DNA of 24,533 bases from NCBI GenBank assembly GCA_903922535.1, contig CAIXUF010000461.1:1-24533 (forward strand), given 5' to 3'. Each line of letters opens with the position of its first letter. Within the stretch, counting starts at the first letter, position 1. The translations under genes were made by a program, and so were the position numbers. This stretch comes from Candidatus Hydrogenedentota bacterium (lineage in GTDB: Bacteria > Hydrogenedentota > Hydrogenedentia > Hydrogenedentiales > CAITNO01). The notes under the pieces were generated by a model. That model was not told the origin of the DNA, did not search any database, and worked only from the letters and a program-made list of their open reading frames with translations. Positions 14,375 to 21,848 of the stretch are shown one piece after another.

Positions 14375-14510
14375 TAAACAGGCACAAGACCCCTTTGTCA
14401 TCCTGAACGAAGCGTAGCGAAGTGAAGGATCTTGTTCGCGTGCAGAGGCCTCACCGGAAAAAAGATCCTTCACTGCGTTCAGGATGACAAAAATACTCCG
14501 CGCCTGTTTA
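14375..14510. repeat. Long imperfect inverted repeat (MITE-like or large hairpin)
   Basis: Three paired blocks nest within one another: TAAACAGGC (14375-14383) with GCCTGTTTA (14502-14510); TTTGTCATCCTGAACG (14394-14409) with CGTTCAGGATGACAAA (14476-14491); and AGTGAAGGATCTT (14421-14433) with AAGATCCTTCACT (14462-14474). The left arm carries an 11-base insert (14410-14420) lacking on the right. The centre (14434-14461) codes for nothing recognisable. CATCCTGAACG...GAAGGATCT-type sequences are familiar as scattered repeats in many bacterial genomes. No transposase is present, so it would be non-autonomous. Confidence 0.8.
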
Positions 14511-14577
14511 CCGTTCGGAAATCCGGGACAGACCATCAATTGCAGCCATCCTTCGCAGTAAGGCAGGTTGAAGAAAC

Positions 14578-14621
14578 GGCGGAGACGACGGGACACGAAC
14601 CCGCGATCTCCGCCGTGACAA
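14578..14621 (-). tRNA. 3' half of a tRNA-Asp(GTC), truncated
   Basis: On the minus strand this reads from the anticodon loop to the 3' end of a tRNA-Asp: loop TTGTCAC (anticodon GTC), stem strand GGCGG, variable loop AGATC, T arm GCGGG-TTCGTGT-CCCGT, acceptor strand CGTCTCC, discriminator G, then CC (followed by G where CCA would have A). Compared with bacterial tRNA-Asp as remembered, the T arm matches at all but one position. The matching 5' acceptor strand (GGAGACG), D arm and 5' anticodon stem are absent upstream, so this is a remnant and not a working tRNA. A break in the anticodon loop is typical of attachment sites of integrative elements. Confidence 0.7.
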
Positions 14622-14680
14622 AGCACAGACGGCCAGTCAGGGTATGTTCTGCGGCCTCATCATGGGTTTATGGGCCGCGC

Positions 14681-15874
14681 CTATTTCGCCGCCGGTGCTG
14701 ATGCCGGTGCCGGGGCGGGCGGGGCCGGAGTCTGCGCGTTGGGCGTTGCCGCCTCGGTCCTTGGCCTGTACACCTTGAACGGAACGCGCATCTCGGGGGC
14801 TGCGGCCGCATCGGTCTTGAGTATGAGTTCCTTGCCGTCCATCGAACCGTCAAGCGGCATCTCGCTGAGCCCCACGGTGTAGTGGTTGTCGGACATCTTC
14901 CTAATTTCCGCCTTCATGCCCTCGACCGGCGCGACCACCCCGGTGAGGTTGAACTCCTTGATGCGGCCCGGCTCAACAGCGATCTGCTGCGATGTCTTCT
15001 CGCCGGGCTTGTCGGAATAGCCCAGCGTGATCGTGGGGGGCATGACAAGCATGGAGCCGATGACATGCACATTTACCGAGCAGAAAATAATAGGGCGGTC
15101 AAGGTAGTCGGTTTCGATAACCATGTGCCCGTTGTGCGCGCCGACCGGCAATGGGCCCTTGCTCCGGATTTCGACGGCGTATTCTTTCCCGGGGGTCACG
15201 GTCTTGACCTCGGTTTCCATGAAGTCCATGTCGTCGAGTTTGACGCTCTTGATGTTGAAGGTCGCGTCCTCTTTCTTGGCCGCCACCTTGAGCGTGGCGC
15301 TGCGGGGGTTGTCGTCTTCGACCGTGGGAATCGAGATGACTTCCGGGTCGATAGCGATGGGGGCTATCACCGACCCGGTGAGGGTCAGGATGACAGACAC
15401 ATTGGCGGAATCGTTGGTGGTGACCATGACGGTCTTGGTGAGTTTGCCCTGGCGGCCTTTGAGGTTCAGCGAGGCGTTGAGTTTTTCCTCCTGGCCGGGC
15501 TGCAGGGTCTTGCTCTCCAGTGTCGTCGTGGTGCAGCCGCATCCGGGTTTGACCTCCTTGATTTCCAGGACGCCTTTGCCCTCATTGCGCAGGATGAAAT
15601 CGTGATTGACGACCGTGTTGGCATCCAGGTCGCCGAAGTTGAAGGTGGGTTCAGGAACGACAAACTTGGGCTGGGGCGCATTGGCATCCGCCGCGGCGTC
15701 CGGCGCCGGCGCCGGAACGGCCGTCTCGACAGCCGCTGCGGGGACATTTTGCGCCGGGGGTGCGGGTTGAACCTGACCCTGGGCGAACCCGCTGCCAACG
15801 CAGGCACACAGCAGCACCAAGGCGAACACAACGCAAATAGCGCACACGGACACGTCCATTCGATGATGTTTCAT
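14681..15874 (-). CDS. DUF1573 domain protein, exported
   Basis: 397 residues from the ATG at 15874 (KHHRMDVSV); AAAGGA lies about ten bases upstream, and an upstream in-frame TTG is less likely. An N-terminal signal peptide (hydrophobic AICVVFALVLLCACVGSGFAQG, possibly with a lipobox-like Cys) is followed by a Pro/Ala-rich linker (about 35-65). The DUF1573 domain then reads PTFNFGDLDANTVVNHDFILRNEGKGVLEIKEVKPGCGCTTTT; the GCGC pair is its hallmark. Further beta-rich segments and a Pro/Ala tail complete it. DUF1573 proteins have an Ig-like fold and are exported, but their role is not established. It converges with the repeat/tRNA-remnant region and has its own promoter. Confidence 0.9.
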   Translation of the reverse strand: MKHHRMDVSVCAICVVFALVLLCACVGSGFAQGQVQPAPPAQNVPAAAVETAVPAPAPDAAADANAPQPKFVVPEPTFNFGDLDANTVVNHDFILRNEGKGVLEIKEVKPGCGCTTTTLESKTLQPGQEEKLNASLNLKGRQGKLTKTVMVTTNDSANVSVILTLTGSVIAPIAIDPEVISIPTVEDDNPRSATLKVAAKKEDATFNIKSVKLDDMDFMETEVKTVTPGKEYAVEIRSKGPLPVGAHNGHMVIETDYLDRPIIFCSVNVHVIGSMLVMPPTITLGYSDKPGEKTSQQIAVEPGRIKEFNLTGVVAPVEGMKAEIRKMSDNHYTVGLSEMPLDGSMDGKELILKTDAAAAPEMRVPFKVYRPRTEAATPNAQTPAPPAPAPASAPAAK

Positions 15875-15943
15875 GACTCTGACATCCTTTCTTCTTGCTT
15901 TTTTCAAGGCACACCATCCATCGGTATCGCCCAGACACCCGCG

Positions 15944-15952
15944 ATTCTAGCA
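15944..15952 (-). promoter_or_regulatory. Extended -10 promoter of the DUF1573 gene
   Basis: On the minus strand TGC then TAGAAT (-10 box 15944-15949), the same TGCTAGAAT as before the hydrogenase leader. The -35 region is not well matched (TTTTTC). The start would be near 15937, about 63 bases before the ATG. Confidence 0.5.
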
Positions 15953-16054
15953 CCCCCGGGGCAAGGGAAAAAACGCGGGCACCCAGGCCGCAGACATTAC
16001 CCCACTCAAGAACGTTCTTCGGATAAAGGGCGGGAGACACCCGTAAAACGCAGT

Positions 16055-16087
16055 CGGGGTTTCCCCCACGCCAGCGGGAAGACCCCG
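16055..16087. other. Hairpin in the gap between the DUF1573 and GH26 genes
   Basis: CGGGGT-TTCCC (16055-16065) pairs with GGGAA-g-ACCCCG (16076-16087), 11 base pairs with one bulged base and a 10-base loop. No T-run is adjacent. Apart from this and the DUF1573 promoter I see nothing in the 455-base gap 15875-16329. Confidence 0.4.
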
Positions 16088-16329
16088 AGGGCACTCATTG
16101 CGGGTAATTGGGGGCAATTGGAGGTGTTTCCCTATTGGGGGCATGACGAAACCTGGAAGAAACACGTGGTCGGTCTGACAGGACACCCGTAGAACCGTTT
16201 CTCTTTGGGACGAAGTGGTTGAGCGCTCCATGCCTGATTCTGACCAGCCCGCAAACACCATGACAACTCCCGTCAATGCACTTCGCCGTCACAGAATCTG
16301 AATATAACCCGGGGGAAACCGTGAAAGAA

Positions 16330-17580
16330 TTACTGAGGGAGGCTCCCCTGATACAGAGGACTGGCGATCACCTGCTTCCAGGCGGCAACGGCATTGGGGG
16401 AAGTCTGAAGCGAAAAATCGCGGCCGGATCCATCCTTTGAGTTGAACCAGACGACCACCTTTACCTTCGGAAGCTGCCTGGGGATCGTGGTTAGAAATCC
16501 CTGCTTGATCCAATTTGCCCTGGCCATCGGGTCTGCCGGGTTTTCCATCGCCCCAACCTCCCAGAGAATCATGGGTCGGGCGGAAAAGCCGGTAATGAAG
16601 TCATAACTGGGCTGGAACACCTCCTGAAGGGACTTCCAATCATTCTTGGGGGTGCTGTACCCGTCCAAGGCAACCCAGTCAACATAGTCATCTCCGGGAT
16701 ATGCCTGCTTCAGCATGGCTCCGTACTTTCGAAGGCCCCCAGGATTAAGCACACAGGGGCACCAAACGAATTGGACATTGGCGGCATCCTCTTTGCGAAA
16801 GATGTCCACGATGTGCCGGTAGGCAGTGACATAATCCGCCGGGTTGGTGTTGCCATTCACACTGTATCCCCACGGGTACCAGGTGCCATCCATTTCATGA
16901 AGCATGCGCAGGACAAAGGGATGATGATAGGCGGCCGCATCTTTGGCAAATTGGGCAATGTATAGGTCATGTTTGCCTGAAATAATGGCCTGCCAGGAAC
17001 AATCGGGTTGATTGATGGCCGCTTGGCGGTCATGGTACGCCTCTATCGGCCCCTTTGCCGGATTCCAAGTCAGCCCCGGCATTATCCCGCGAGTTCGGAA
17101 TTCCTCAAGCATCCCGGGGTCAAATTGCCTGTAGCTTCCATCGCGTTGCTGCCAAGTCATCGGCAGCCAGGCAAAGGCAGGTTTTCTGCCCGCTTCAGAA
17201 GTATATCTGTCTATGTTTGTTCCTGAGGTGTCGGCTTGTGGCTGATAGATGCCCAGCGCTATGCCTTCGGTTACCGCCGGTTTGAATTGTGACCCGGATA
17301 CCGCCTGCGCCAGGCGGTCGAGAATCCCGCCGAAAGGCCAGCACGCCGCCACATCCACCCGTTCGTTGTCGTATTTCGTCCCCGTGGCCCCGTCTTTCAC
17401 GGAAGTCAGCCCGCCTTTTACCCAACTCCATACGTCTGCCGGATAGACCGCGTTCGACAAGTCCGGCACGAAGCTATATTCCTCCCCCGCCATTGAATCA
17501 GGGTGTCTCAAGGAAACGGCGCCGAAGGCCATGCATGCCGTCACCAACGCCAGTGCACAACAAATAGTGCACGCTTTCAT
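16330..17580 (-). CDS. GH26 family glycoside hydrolase (beta-mannanase-like), probable lipoprotein
   Basis: 416 residues from the ATG at 17580, with AAAGGAG about ten bases upstream (the frame stays open further upstream without a better start). The N-terminus MKACTICCALALVTAC fits a signal peptide ending in a lipobox (VTAC, Cys15). The GH26 signatures are clear: LRMLHEMDGTWYPWG with acid/base Glu229, VQFVWCP, DYVDWVALDGY, and ILWEVGA with nucleophile Glu341. GH26 enzymes mostly cleave beta-1,4-mannans; other specificities exist in the family. The two lines I counted here are about 55-57% GC against 67% in a line of the neighbouring gene, suggesting acquisition by transfer. It lies on the same strand as the GH2 gene upstream, which would finish oligosaccharide breakdown. 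Confidence 0.92.
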   Translation of the reverse strand: MKACTICCALALVTACMAFGAVSLRHPDSMAGEEYSFVPDLSNAVYPADVWSWVKGGLTSVKDGATGTKYDNERVDVAACWPFGGILDRLAQAVSGSQFKPAVTEGIALGIYQPQADTSGTNIDRYTSEAGRKPAFAWLPMTWQQRDGSYRQFDPGMLEEFRTRGIMPGLTWNPAKGPIEAYHDRQAAINQPDCSWQAIISGKHDLYIAQFAKDAAAYHHPFVLRMLHEMDGTWYPWGYSVNGNTNPADYVTAYRHIVDIFRKEDAANVQFVWCPCVLNPGGLRKYGAMLKQAYPGDDYVDWVALDGYSTPKNDWKSLQEVFQPSYDFITGFSARPMILWEVGAMENPADPMARANWIKQGFLTTIPRQLPKVKVVVWFNSKDGSGRDFSLQTSPNAVAAWKQVIASPLYQGSLPQ

Positions 17581-17779
17581 GCTTGGTCCGCTCCTTTTCC
17601 TATTCGCCTGCGCCAGCCAAGAAAGCCAAATCCAAACAGCGTAGACACGTTTGTCGGTTCTCAGCAAAGTAAACAACGTGGGGACGTTTTCCTATTCTTT
17701 GGGGTGAACACAACGGTAAGGAATGAAGGGTCGGAGCGAGAGAACTTGCCCCGACCTCCCGACTCCGACAACGTATGGT

Positions 17780-18469
17780 CTACGCCGTCTTCATCGCCGT
17801 TGTGACAGCCTCGCGCAGTGCCACCAGCGTTTTTCCCGGCCCTGCATCGGCATCCCAGCCGCCCGAGCCGCCGTCCACCACCATGGTTTTCGCGCCAAGG
17901 CAGGCCGCCTTGGCCATGGTTGGCACGTCGAGTCCCGCGCCGACGGCGATTATCGTTTGCAGTTCACGGTAGCGGATGTTCTCTTCGAGCATCTTGACCC
18001 GCTCCAACAGTGCTCCGCGCGCAACCCCCTGTGTCACGCCGGGTTCCAGCCCCAGCAGCAGCGCCCGGTCCGCCAGTTCGAGCACGTAGTCGAGCTTGGT
18101 CAACGGCGTGCAGGGTGACAACGCGATGCCGGGCGACATGCCCGCGCCGCGAATCTGGCCGAGTACCCGGTGGGCGTGCACGCATCCCTCGGCCTGGAAG
18201 CTCAGCCGCTCGCATTTCATCGCGGCAAAGGTGTCCACGTGGCGTTCGGGATGGGCGACAACAAGATGGACATGCCGCGCAAGTCCAAGGCCGCCCGCGG
18301 CGGCCACCAGCGCCGGACCGGCGCCCGTCAGCGGCGCGACCCCGCCGTCGGAGATGACAAAGAACAGCTCGTCCGCCCCGGCGTCGGCCAGGACGCGCAG
18401 CGACGCCTCAAAATGCCCCAGCGACAGACAGGTGGCATCCACGGAAAACTTCGGCACTGATTTCGACAC
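17780..18469 (-). CDS. Ribulose-phosphate 3-epimerase-like protein lacking most metal ligands
   Basis: 229 residues from a GTG start at 18469, with AAGGAG about nine bases upstream. The overall pattern is that of the ribulose-/allulose-phosphate 3-epimerase TIM barrel: AGADELFFVISDG, VHLVVAHPERHVD, ALSPCTPLTKLDYVLELADRALLLGLEPG. Aligned by eye with E. coli Rpe, the strand-2 metal ligands His and Asp (VHFDVMD) are Phe and Val here (LFFVISD), and the Asp of the late EVDGG strand is replaced (IAVGAG). Only the His of VHLMV is kept. A normal epimerase reaction is therefore doubtful; it may act on another substrate or have a non-catalytic role. It lies downstream of ribokinase on the same strand, separated by a repeat. 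Confidence 0.75.
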   Translation of the reverse strand: MSKSVPKFSVDATCLSLGHFEASLRVLADAGADELFFVISDGGVAPLTGAGPALVAAAGGLGLARHVHLVVAHPERHVDTFAAMKCERLSFQAEGCVHAHRVLGQIRGAGMSPGIALSPCTPLTKLDYVLELADRALLLGLEPGVTQGVARGALLERVKMLEENIRYRELQTIIAVGAGLDVPTMAKAACLGAKTMVVDGGSGGWDADAGPGKTLVALREAVTTAMKTA

Positions 18470-18528
18470 GAAACACTCTCCTTTTCATCGGGCAAACGGC
18501 CCCAGGGGCCGGCCTTATGCGCTCAGCT

Positions 18529-18633
18529 TATGGACGATATGGACGGAATGGACCCTATGGACGATATGGACTTGCGTTAGAATCACTCGCCGGGGCACGT
18601 CCATACCGTCCATAGAGTCCATCAAGTCCGTAG
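18529..18633. repeat. 9-bp tandem repeats in inverted arrangement
   Basis: The left arm (18529-18572) consists of about five ATGGACNNN units; the right arm (18598-18633) has four GTCCATNNN-type units in opposite orientation, so the two arms can form a long, slightly imperfect hairpin around about 25 bases. It occupies the gap between the ribokinase and epimerase-like genes. Such TGGAC-type elements are scattered in genomes of this broad group by my recollection; this is not a coding region. Confidence 0.8.
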
Positions 18634-18658
18634 AATAAAACGTGCGGCGCCGTTCCTG

Positions 18659-19582
18659 CTACCCTTGCGCGGCAAGAAACGCCTCCACCGCCGCGAGTGT
18701 GGGCATGGAGGGCTGGGCCCCGGCCACTGTCGCTGCAAGGGCGCCCGTTGCGTTGGCAAAGCGCAGCGCCTCGGCGATGGGAACGGTGCCCCAGCGCAAG
18801 GCAAGCGCCGATGTGAACGCGTCGCCTGCGGCGGTTGTGTCCACGGCTTTCACGGGAAAAGCGGGGACAAACACGTCGCCCTCCGGCCCGAGATACAGCG
18901 CGCCCAGCGCGCCGAGTTTCATGACGGCGTGCTTCGCGCCCATGTCCAGCAGTCGCCGGGCCGCGGCGCGGGCCGTGTCGGGCGAATCAACATGAATACC
19001 GGTCAGGGCCTCGGCCTCGGTCTCATTGGGCGAAACCACGTCCACCATCGCGATGAGTTCGGGACGGCCGGGCCGGGCCGGGCCCGCATCGAGCAGCGCC
19101 AGCGCGCCGCATTCGCGCGCCAGCGTGAACGCGGCCATGACGGTCTCCAGTGGGATTTCCAGTTGCGCGAGCACCACGTCGGCCTGCTCGAACACGCCGC
19201 GGTGTGCCAGCAAGTCTTCCGGTGTCAAGCCCATGTTTGCGGCCGGCGTCACGACGATCGAATTCTGGCCCTCATCCGCCACAAGAATAACCGCCGTGCC
19301 CGTGGGCTCGGTGGGATGGGTCTTGATGCACGACACGTCCACACCGGCCGCCGCAAGGCTTTCACGCTGCTGCGCGCCAAAGGCGTCGTTGCCCACGCAA
19401 CCGATGAACGTGGTCTGCATGCCCAGCCGTCCCGCGGCCACGGCCTGGTTGGCACCCTTGCCGCCGGTGACGGTCATGAACGAGTGGCCGATCAGCGACT
19501 CGCCCGGCTTAGGGCTGCGCGGCACGCGCGTCACCAGGTCAATGTTGGCGCTGCCCACGATGACGATGCGTCTTGTTTCCAT
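18659..19582 (-). CDS. rbsK: Ribokinase (PfkB family carbohydrate kinase)
   Basis: 307 residues from the ATG at 19582, with AAGGAG seven bases upstream. PfkB signatures are complete: IVGSANIDLV at the start, the sugar-binding GGKGANQAVAAGRLG (about 40-54), SPNETEAEALTG with the NxxE magnesium motif, and the C-terminal AVDTTAAGDAFTSALA with the catalytic Asp. The TTAAGD form and overall length match ribokinase, which phosphorylates D-ribose at O5; related pentoses or deoxyribose remain possible. It lies 27 bases after the GH2 gene on the same strand, so the two probably share a transcript for sugar use. Confidence 0.93.
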   Translation of the reverse strand: METRRIVIVGSANIDLVTRVPRSPKPGESLIGHSFMTVTGGKGANQAVAAGRLGMQTTFIGCVGNDAFGAQQRESLAAAGVDVSCIKTHPTEPTGTAVILVADEGQNSIVVTPAANMGLTPEDLLAHRGVFEQADVVLAQLEIPLETVMAAFTLARECGALALLDAGPARPGRPELIAMVDVVSPNETEAEALTGIHVDSPDTARAAARRLLDMGAKHAVMKLGALGALYLGPEGDVFVPAFPVKAVDTTAAGDAFTSALALRWGTVPIAEALRFANATGALAATVAGAQPSMPTLAAVEAFLAAQG

Positions 19583-19609
19583 TTCCGTCTCCTTGCCCTC
19601 GCGCAGCGG

Positions 19610-21574
19610 TTAAGCCTGGCCGCTCTTGAATGCCTTTTTCAATTCCGCACAAACCGGCTTGGGCCGTCCCTCGAAATCGATGATGGAGTTGTTGGCCGGA
19701 CAGGGGAAACAGTCGTGGCCCATCCACATGATGAAACCGCCGCACTGCGGAAAGCGTTCCCGGCAGCGGCGCGCCGCCGTTGTGTACGCCTGTGACTGAA
19801 CATCCTGCGTGAACGCGACGTATGCCTCCAGCGCCGCGCGGCCTTCAAGACCGGCCACCGCCGCCTTGGCCGCGTCGCCCCACTGGGTCCACCATGCGGC
19901 CGAATGCCACCAGTACTCGCCCTCGGGCGGCCAGCAGGGCATGTCCCCGGCGTATTTCAGAATGAGGTCCGCGTCCATCGCGCCGGGGAAACCCACCTCC
20001 GAGCGGAACAGCGAATCATCGGGCGCCCAGTAGGCCGTCCATGCGTCCATGTCGGGATTGAGTCCCTGTCCCCAAGGTCCGTGCACATCGTGGTGAATTC
20101 CCTTGCCATAGTCATGCGGTTGGGCATAGTCCACCGGGCCGCTGGCCGACGCCGTGAGGAAACGGCGGTCCGGGTCCTCCTCCGCCACGACCTGCGCCAG
20201 CATGGCGATGCAGGGATGGGACAGGTCCACGGGCTGCTGGCAGGGCGGATGCTCCGGCGATTCGCCGTAATACAACTCATTTCCACCGCACCACAGCAGG
20301 AGCGCGGGATGGTGGGCGCGACGGCGCACATAGGAGACGGCGATGTCGTGCAGCGCGGCAAGGACCGGCGGGTCGTCCGGGGGCGCGTTCTCGATACCCG
20401 ACGAGGACAGGGGGAACTCCTGCCACACCAGAATGCCCGCGCGGTCGCACAGGTTGTAGAAGGTTTCTGTTTCCAGAATCGCGCCACCCCACACGCGCAG
20501 CACCGTGCAGCCCATGTCTCGGTACACCGCGATGCGCGCGGCATAGTCCGACTCGGTCACGTCCTGATGGTTCACCAGCACGGGCACCCAGTTGGCCCCG
20601 CCGAGAAACACGGGCGTGCCGTTGACCGCGCAGATCCACGGGTCGGCGCCTTCCGGCGCACCCTCGTTCTGCAGCCATTCCACCTCGCGGAACCCCACTG
20701 TGCGCCGTTCCACAAGGCATTCGCGGCCCGATGCGTCAAAGGCGCGCAGCTCTGCCGTGTAGGTCTTCTGCGGGCCGTGGCCGTTGGGCCACCATGCCTC
20801 CACCGCCGCATCCTCCACCGCAAGCACCGCCGTGCCGACCACATTTTCCGCCCCCGCAATTTCCCTGTCGCCGTCGAACAGGCGAAGCCTCCAGCGCGAC
20901 AGCCCCTCCACCCCGTCCAAGACCGCCTCAACGCAGCCGGTCCCTGTTTCCAAGTCATAACAGCTTTGCAGTATCCGGAGCGACACCGCCGCCTCCGCGC
21001 CGCTCAGCAGCTGAAACCGGCCCGCCACGCCAATGGGCACGAAGCGCGGGCACCAGTCCCAACTGTAATTGAAGCGCGGTTTGAAAAAATGCGAACGCGA
21101 GGTGTAACCGATCTGGCCCTGCTCACGTGGGGGCTCCTCAAACAGCACCGCAAGGCGGTGCTCCTTTCCGTCGCCCAGCTTTTCCGTGAGGTCGATGCGC
21201 TGCGGCAGCAGCACGCCCTCGAAGCGCGCCGCCTCGGTGCAATCCACCAGAATCCAGCCCGAATAGTCGAGACTTTCGGCCTCCAGCACCACGGTTTCGC
21301 CGGGCGTCAGCGCGCCTTCGGGGATGACCGTTTCCATTAGCCAGTGCCGGTGCTCGACCCACTCGCACGCGCGCGAGTTCACGCCCACATTCCAGTCGGG
21401 GAGGACCCCGGCGTCGCGCAGCGCAGCCTGCACCGTGCCCGGCACCCGCATGGGGAAAGGGCCAAGATCGGCCCGGATGCCGAAGCCGGTTTCCATCGAC
21501 TTGCCCAGCTTCCAGGAATACGGGCGCCAGCCTTCCAGTGACCAGGGCAGCCCGGTAAGATCCACTATCGCCAT
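19610..21574 (-). CDS. GH2 family glycoside hydrolase, beta-mannosidase-like
   Basis: 654 residues from the ATG at 21574 (MAIVDLTGLPW), with AAAGGAG five bases upstream; an open frame upstream lacks a comparable start. Order: N-terminal jelly-roll sugar-binding domain (about 1-170, including HWLMETVIPEG and LDYSGWILVD), an immunoglobulin-like domain, then the TIM barrel. The barrel holds WCGGNELYYG with acid/base Glu433 and RSEVGFPG with nucleophile Glu526. NWVPVLVNHQDVTESDYAARIAVYRDMGCTVLRVWGGAILETETFYNLCD is the beta-mannosidase-type arrangement. There is no signal peptide, so it acts in the cytoplasm. It is shorter than typical beta-mannosidases (about 800 residues) and seems to lack the usual C-terminal domains. 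It would cleave mannose from oligosaccharides, for example those released by GH26. Confidence 0.9.
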   Translation of the reverse strand: MAIVDLTGLPWSLEGWRPYSWKLGKSMETGFGIRADLGPFPMRVPGTVQAALRDAGVLPDWNVGVNSRACEWVEHRHWLMETVIPEGALTPGETVVLEAESLDYSGWILVDCTEAARFEGVLLPQRIDLTEKLGDGKEHRLAVLFEEPPREQGQIGYTSRSHFFKPRFNYSWDWCPRFVPIGVAGRFQLLSGAEAAVSLRILQSCYDLETGTGCVEAVLDGVEGLSRWRLRLFDGDREIAGAENVVGTAVLAVEDAAVEAWWPNGHGPQKTYTAELRAFDASGRECLVERRTVGFREVEWLQNEGAPEGADPWICAVNGTPVFLGGANWVPVLVNHQDVTESDYAARIAVYRDMGCTVLRVWGGAILETETFYNLCDRAGILVWQEFPLSSSGIENAPPDDPPVLAALHDIAVSYVRRRAHHPALLLWCGGNELYYGESPEHPPCQQPVDLSHPCIAMLAQVVAEEDPDRRFLTASASGPVDYAQPHDYGKGIHHDVHGPWGQGLNPDMDAWTAYWAPDDSLFRSEVGFPGAMDADLILKYAGDMPCWPPEGEYWWHSAAWWTQWGDAAKAAVAGLEGRAALEAYVAFTQDVQSQAYTTAARRCRERFPQCGGFIMWMGHDCFPCPANNSIIDFEGRPKPVCAELKKAFKSGQA

Positions 21575-21848
21575 GACTTCTCCTTTTGCGCACCGAAAGG
21601 GTGCGGGGGGAAAGTCTACCAGTCCGCGCAGGGTCCCGGCCAATCGCATGCCTTTTCGTGCAGTCCCTGTCCGTTGCGCGGCATAGTCGGCGACATTGGC
21701 GCCACATTCCGGGGTATGGCGGTGCGCCCTCACAAGACGGAAACGGCCCCCCGTCTGTCATCCCTTGGCGTTGGTTCAGGCACACAATCCGGCGCGGCGG
21801 ACCATTGTCGCCGACAACCGGGCCTGCTTCGGGTCGCAATGCCCCCGA

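Noticed and set aside
14578..14660. A complete tRNA gene on the minus strand
   Set aside because: The 3' half is convincing, but no 5' acceptor strand, D arm or pairing 5' anticodon stem could be found upstream.
14882..16192. 436-residue open frame on the plus strand
   Set aside because: Antisense to the DUF1573 gene and crossing its promoter; no recognisable domain.
18529..18633. CRISPR array
   Set aside because: The units are 9 bases long with no spacers of constant length, arranged as two inverted clusters, and no cas genes are present.
19904..21340. 478-residue open frame on the plus strand
   Set aside because: Antisense to the GH2 gene; His/Arg-rich shadow composition.
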